Positions 8,001-10,136 of a stretch of 10,136 bases of DNA are shown here, in pieces. Position 1 is the first letter of the stretch, and every line of letters begins with the position of its first letter. The DNA lies in assembly GCA_001825115.1 (NCBI GenBank), contig MHUY01000014.1, positions 1 to 10,136 on the forward strand, read 5' to 3'. The stretch is from Candidatus Yonathbacteria bacterium RIFOXYC2_FULL_47_9. GTDB lineage: Bacteria > Patescibacteriota > Minisyncoccia > Phycocordibacterales > UBA1550. A program made the position numbers and the translations under genes. The notes under the pieces are model-generated. The model searched no databases. It worked only from the letters and a program-made list of their open reading frames with translations, and was not told the DNA's origin.

Positions 8001-8718
8001 AAAGAGTCTCGCTATCGTTTCTCACACCAATGGTGTGGTGACCGAGGTTATGCGTGACGACAAGGAGCTCATTATTAAGGTCCTTCCCGCAGAAGGCGAA
8101 GGCAAGAAGAAGGGTGAGGTCATTGAGTACGAGACTTCATCAAAGCGTACACCATTCGTAAGAGTTGGTGACGAGGTAAAGAAAGGGGATCTCATCTCAG
8201 ATGGTTCAGCTGATATTGCCGAAGTATTCCAGTACGCAGGTAAAGATGCTGCAGAAAACTACATCATCACCGAAGTTCTCAAGATCTATGAGCTTCAGGG
8301 TGCATCGATTTCGCGTAAGCATATCGAGGTGATTATTCGTCAGATGTTCTCACGTCGCAAGATTAAAGATTCAGGTGACACCAAGTTCAATCAAGGTGAT
8401 GTCGTCGAGCAGGGTGAGCTCGCTATCGAAAACGCTCGCATTGAAAAAGCAGGCGGAGAAAAAGCAAAGGGAGATCCTGTTGTACTCGGTATTTCTGAGG
8501 TTGCTCTCACAACCAAGAGTTGGCTCTCAGCGGCATCGTTCGAAAACACAACGCGTGTTCTCATCAACACTGCTATCAAGGGCGGAGTGGATACACTCCG
8601 TGGCCTCAAGGAAAATGTGATCATCGGTCACCTTATCCCTGCAGGAACAGGCTTCGGTCTCAAGGCAGCACCAGCTGTGCTTCCCGGAGAGAATCAAGAG
8701 GAAGAAGCGAACGTTTAA
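5074..8718 (+). CDS. rpoC: DNA-directed RNA polymerase subunit beta'
   Basis: The catalytic subunit of RNA polymerase, 1214 residues and apparently complete. An N-terminal zinc ribbon has Cys63, Cys65, Cys78 and Cys81. LLGKRVDYSGRSVI (378-391) marks the clamp/switch region. The Mg-binding loop NADFDGDQMA has Asp496, Asp498 and Asp500. The F-loop reads GGMTG (756-760) where most bacteria have AGMRG. The bridge helix region is GLADTALQTAKAGYLTRR (797-814). The second zinc site has Cys829, Cys901, Cys908 and Cys911. The trigger loop LTMRTFH has Met945, Arg946 and His949 and lacks the ~190-residue proteobacterial SI3 insertion. A Lys/Glu-rich, probably coiled segment (~155-190) is inserted relative to E. 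coli and Bacillus. The ATG at 5074 matches the family N-terminus. There is no Shine-Dalgarno in the 20-nt gap, so translation may depend on coupling to rpoB. The stop codon lies inside the first TTAAAGTC repeat. Confidence 0.98.
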   Translation: MKTLREQQNFDAMLLKLASPERIKEWSFGEVTKPETINYRTQRSERGGLFDERIFGPEKDFECYCGKYKRIRYKGIICEKCGVEVTRSIVRRERMGHIELASPVAHIWFLRSIPSRMGLILNLPIVDLEKVIYFAGYIITSVNTAERDNLMKELDGEYKSKSKTLTDEKGKEKLKELLLTSKKEIESLIEGRVLDEMTYHKFALKYGTAFEAGIGAEAIYNIFKKLDLVKFRAELETSLEKAGAVERAKLHKRLGIVKSMINSGVRPEWMFITVIPIIPPALRPMVALEGGRHATSDLNDLYRRVINRNNRLRKLKEIGAPDVILRNEKRILQEAVDSLIDNSIRRVQSVAMNAAQKRTLKSLSDTLKGKQGLFRQNLLGKRVDYSGRSVIVVGPKLHLDQCGLPKHMALELFRPFIISKLLERELAYNIRGANKLIEDNVPEVWAILEEVIKGKYVLLNRAPTLHRLGIQAFHPVLIEGNAIQVHPLVCTAFNADFDGDQMAVHVPLSRAAQQEAGALMAANKNLLGPGNGDPIVNPKLDIPLGCYSMTKIVEGEKGEDKIFPTPNSAITAHDFDVVSYRAKIKVMGTDTAKYAQFNGEVFETTVGRLLFNSVLPSDFAYVNKAVGKKELEAIIDEIINTYGIDATPIILDKIKDFGFKYVTKAGITWGIDEIKIPEGKKALIAGARKEAEEVRSEFNEGLLSEDERYRRTIEVWQGVRGEIEKLMPATLDKDGSVEDMLKSGARGSISQILQMGGMTGMIVNTAGRTIDFPIVPSSKEGLSPIEYFVTTHGSRKGLADTALQTAKAGYLTRRIVDVAQDAIITEEDCGDKEGKIIRKENLVGFDIPLARNLKGRVLAQDLKNADGTVVFKKGHLMSKPDAKEVEAQGIMEALVRSPLSCKTSHGVCRKCYGLDIGRNDLVKIGEAVGIIAAQAIGEPGTQLTMRTFHAGGIASAGGDITMGLPRVEEILEKRAPKSLAIVSHTNGVVTEVMRDDKELIIKVLPAEGEGKKKGEVIEYETSSKRTPFVRVGDEVKKGDLISDGSADIAEVFQYAGKDAAENYIITEVLKIYELQGASISRKHIEVIIRQMFSRRKIKDSGDTKFNQGDVVEQGELAIENARIEKAGGEKAKGDPVVLGISEVALTTKSWLSAASFENTTRVLINTAIKGGVDTLRGLKENVIIGHLIPAGTGFGLKAAPAVLPGENQEEEANV

Positions 8719-8746
8719 AGTCTTAAAGTCTTAAAGTCTTAAAGTC
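8715..8746 (+). repeat. Four perfect tandem copies of TTAAAGTC at the rpoC stop
   Basis: The 8-mer TTAAAGTC is repeated four times without error (8715-8722, 8723-8730, 8731-8738, 8739-8746), and an AAAAGT remnant follows. The first copy contains the rpoC TAA stop (8716-8718). Such arrays expand and contract by strand slippage; changes in copy number here would alter only the non-coding junction, because the stop lies in the first copy. Confidence 0.9.
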
Positions 8747-8801
8747 AAAAGTAGATACGTCTCAATTTGTATTTGCTTTCAACTTTCTGACTTTCGACTT
8801 T
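8733..8801 (+). other. rpoC-dnaG junction hairpin built from complementary repeats
   Basis: The AAAGTC-type repeats on the left are complementary to a run of ACTTTC/GACTTT repeats on the right (about 8776-8806). AAAGTCAAAAGT (8741-8752) pairs with 8782-8794 with one bulged C, and AAAGTC (8733-8738) with GACTTT (8796-8801), leaving a loop of about 29 bases. No T-run follows the stem, so it is not a classical intrinsic terminator. It could act in mRNA processing, in stability differences between rpoC and dnaG, or as a pause. The dnaG start is 11 bases downstream. Confidence 0.55.
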
Positions 8802-8811
8802 CAACTCATTC

Positions 8812-10136
8812 ATGTCTTCAGTCATCGAAGAGATCAAATCACGATTAAATATCGTAGACATTGCAGGAGGATACCTCAAGCTTGAAAAGGCAGGAGGGAA
8901 CTTCAAGGCGTGTTGTCCGTTCCATAGCGAGCGTAGCCCCTCATTCTTTATTTCACCCGCACGACAAACCTATCATTGTTTTGGGTGTAATCGCGGTGGT
9001 GATCTAATCTCTTTTGTTGAAGAAATAGAAGGTCTCGATTTTTCGGGCGCACTCAAAGTACTCGCCGATCGAGCAGGTATTGAACTCACGCGTGAAAAAG
9101 CAGGAAGCAAAGAGACTCGCGACGAACGCGAAGCGCTTCATCGCGCACTGGACCTTGCAACAAAGTTCTACGAAGCAGTGTTACCAAAGTTTCCCGATGC
9201 GGTTACGTATCTTCATGACCGTGGACTCACCGACGAGACCATAAAAAACTTTCGTGTTGGGTTTGCACCAGATGAATGGCGTTCCTTGGGAGATTTCCTT
9301 GCCAAGAAAGGAATATCAGAAGAGGTAATGGAGCAGGCAGGGCTCATTGTGCGTTCACCGAAAGGATTCTATGATCGTTTTCGTGGGCGGGTGATGTTTC
9401 CTATTGCAGATAGTTCAGGGCGTATCATCGCATTCTCAGGGCGTATTCTTAAAGAAGGGGAGGGTAAAACGCTGGGTGCTTCGGCAAGCGCAAAATATGT
9501 GAATAGCCCGGAGACAGAAGTTTTTCACAAGTCACGTGCACTCTTTGGTTTTTATCAAGCCAAGGATGCAATGCGTCGCGCGGACGCCTGTGTACTTGTT
9601 GAAGGACAGATGGATCTTATCTTGTCACACCAGGCAGGAGTGACGAACGCAGTTGCTTCGTCGGGAACAGCTTTGACCGCAGAGCATCTTACGCTCATTA
9701 AACGTTTTACGAACAATATCGTACTTGCGTTTGATGCGGATGATGCAGGACTTTCGGCGGCACATCGCGCCATAGGCCTAGCGCTCTCTCAGGACATGAC
9801 CGTGCGCATTGCCAAGCTCCCTCGAGGGCTGGATCCCGCCGATATGGCACTCAAGGATCCTGCTGCATGGCAGACTGCTGTTCGCGAAGCAAAGCAGGTG
9901 ATCGATTTCTACCTCGAGCTTCTCCCTGAGTTGTATACAGACAAAGATACGCTTCGTGCAAAGGTCTCAGAGGTCGTGGTACCCTTTATTGCAGAGCAAA
10001 AAAGTGCCATCGATAAAGGATATTATGTGGGGCAAGTTGCAAAACTTCTTCACATAAAAGAAGATCCGGTATGGGAAGAAGTGAAAAAGCGCGGCACACT
10101 CGCAGGAATAGAACGCAGCGCAGAAAAACTTCTCGC
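8812..10136 (+). CDS. dnaG: DNA primase DnaG (3' partial)
   Basis: Primase makes RNA primers for DNA replication and acts with the replicative helicase at the fork. The frame is open from ATG 8812 to the window end; 441 codons are present, and bacterial primases are usually near 600 residues, so the C-terminal helicase-binding part is missing. The N-terminal zinc ribbon has Cys35, His38, Cys56 and Cys59 (CPFHSERSPSF and YHCFGCNRGGD). The catalytic core includes FRGRVMFPIAD, FSGRIL and KYVNSPET (228-235). The TOPRIM fold has VEGQMD with Glu264 and FDADDAG with Asp308 and Asp310, matching the metal-binding acidic residues of E. coli DnaG (Glu265, Asp309, Asp311). The start agrees with the usual family N-terminus (IEEIKSRLNIVDIAGGYL). 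There is no Shine-Dalgarno: CTTTCAACTCATTC precedes the ATG. It lies 93 nt after rpoC on the same strand with no promoter seen between, so co-transcription with rpoBC is likely. Confidence 0.96.
   Translation, partial: MSSVIEEIKSRLNIVDIAGGYLKLEKAGGNFKACCPFHSERSPSFFISPARQTYHCFGCNRGGDLISFVEEIEGLDFSGALKVLADRAGIELTREKAGSKETRDEREALHRALDLATKFYEAVLPKFPDAVTYLHDRGLTDETIKNFRVGFAPDEWRSLGDFLAKKGISEEVMEQAGLIVRSPKGFYDRFRGRVMFPIADSSGRIIAFSGRILKEGEGKTLGASASAKYVNSPETEVFHKSRALFGFYQAKDAMRRADACVLVEGQMDLILSHQAGVTNAVASSGTALTAEHLTLIKRFTNNIVLAFDADDAGLSAAHRAIGLALSQDMTVRIAKLPRGLDPADMALKDPAAWQTAVREAKQVIDFYLELLPELYTDKDTLRAKVSEVVVPFIAEQKSAIDKGYYVGQVAKLLHIKEDPVWEEVKKRGTLAGIERSAEKLL

Noticed and set aside
8719..8811. Separate promoter for dnaG
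   Set aside because: No pair of -35/-10 boxes at suitable spacing was found; the region is dominated by the repeats.

Overview
The window looks like a chromosomal segment from a bacterium of the Candidate Phyla Radiation (Patescibacteria), most likely a Parcubacteria-type lineage. This rests on a short RNA polymerase beta subunit without the large proteobacterial insertions, the style of the upstream fibre-like protein (Tyr-Gly repeats, an S74 autoprocessing domain, then an Ig-like domain), and the gene order rpoB-rpoC-dnaG without ribosomal stalk genes upstream. The exact lineage cannot be named from the sequence alone. All genes are on the + strand and no in-frame TGA is needed, so the standard code fits.

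Layout. Positions 1-1494 are the 3' end of a surface or fibre-like gene whose start lies outside the window. It has a degenerate ~20-residue repeat, an intramolecular-chaperone (peptidase S74) domain with its Ser/Lys pair, a linker, a DUF5011-like Ig domain and a Thr/Val-rich tail. Positions 1495-1894 are a 400-base non-coding region. It holds a near-consensus extended -10 promoter (1553-1580) followed by a leader of about 300 nt. The leader has strong nested inverted repeats: a long-range closing helix (1680-1698 with 1848-1866) around three hairpins, two of which resemble intrinsic terminators. This is the least ordinary part of the window.

Positions 1895-5053 encode RpoB and 5074-8718 encode RpoC, 20 nt apart. 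Both are full length with intact catalytic and zinc-binding residues. RpoB has a divergent rifampicin-binding region, and RpoC has a family-deviating F-loop residue and a charged insertion near the N-terminus. A short junction (8719-8811) contains tandem TTAAAGTC repeats and complementary GACTTT-rich repeats that can fold on each other. dnaG begins at 8812 and runs off the window end.

Together rpoB, rpoC and dnaG form a probable transcription unit for RNA polymerase and replication primase, driven by the promoter at 1553-1580. None of the three start codons has a recognisable Shine-Dalgarno sequence. No mobile-element gene, CRISPR array, tRNA or rRNA was seen.
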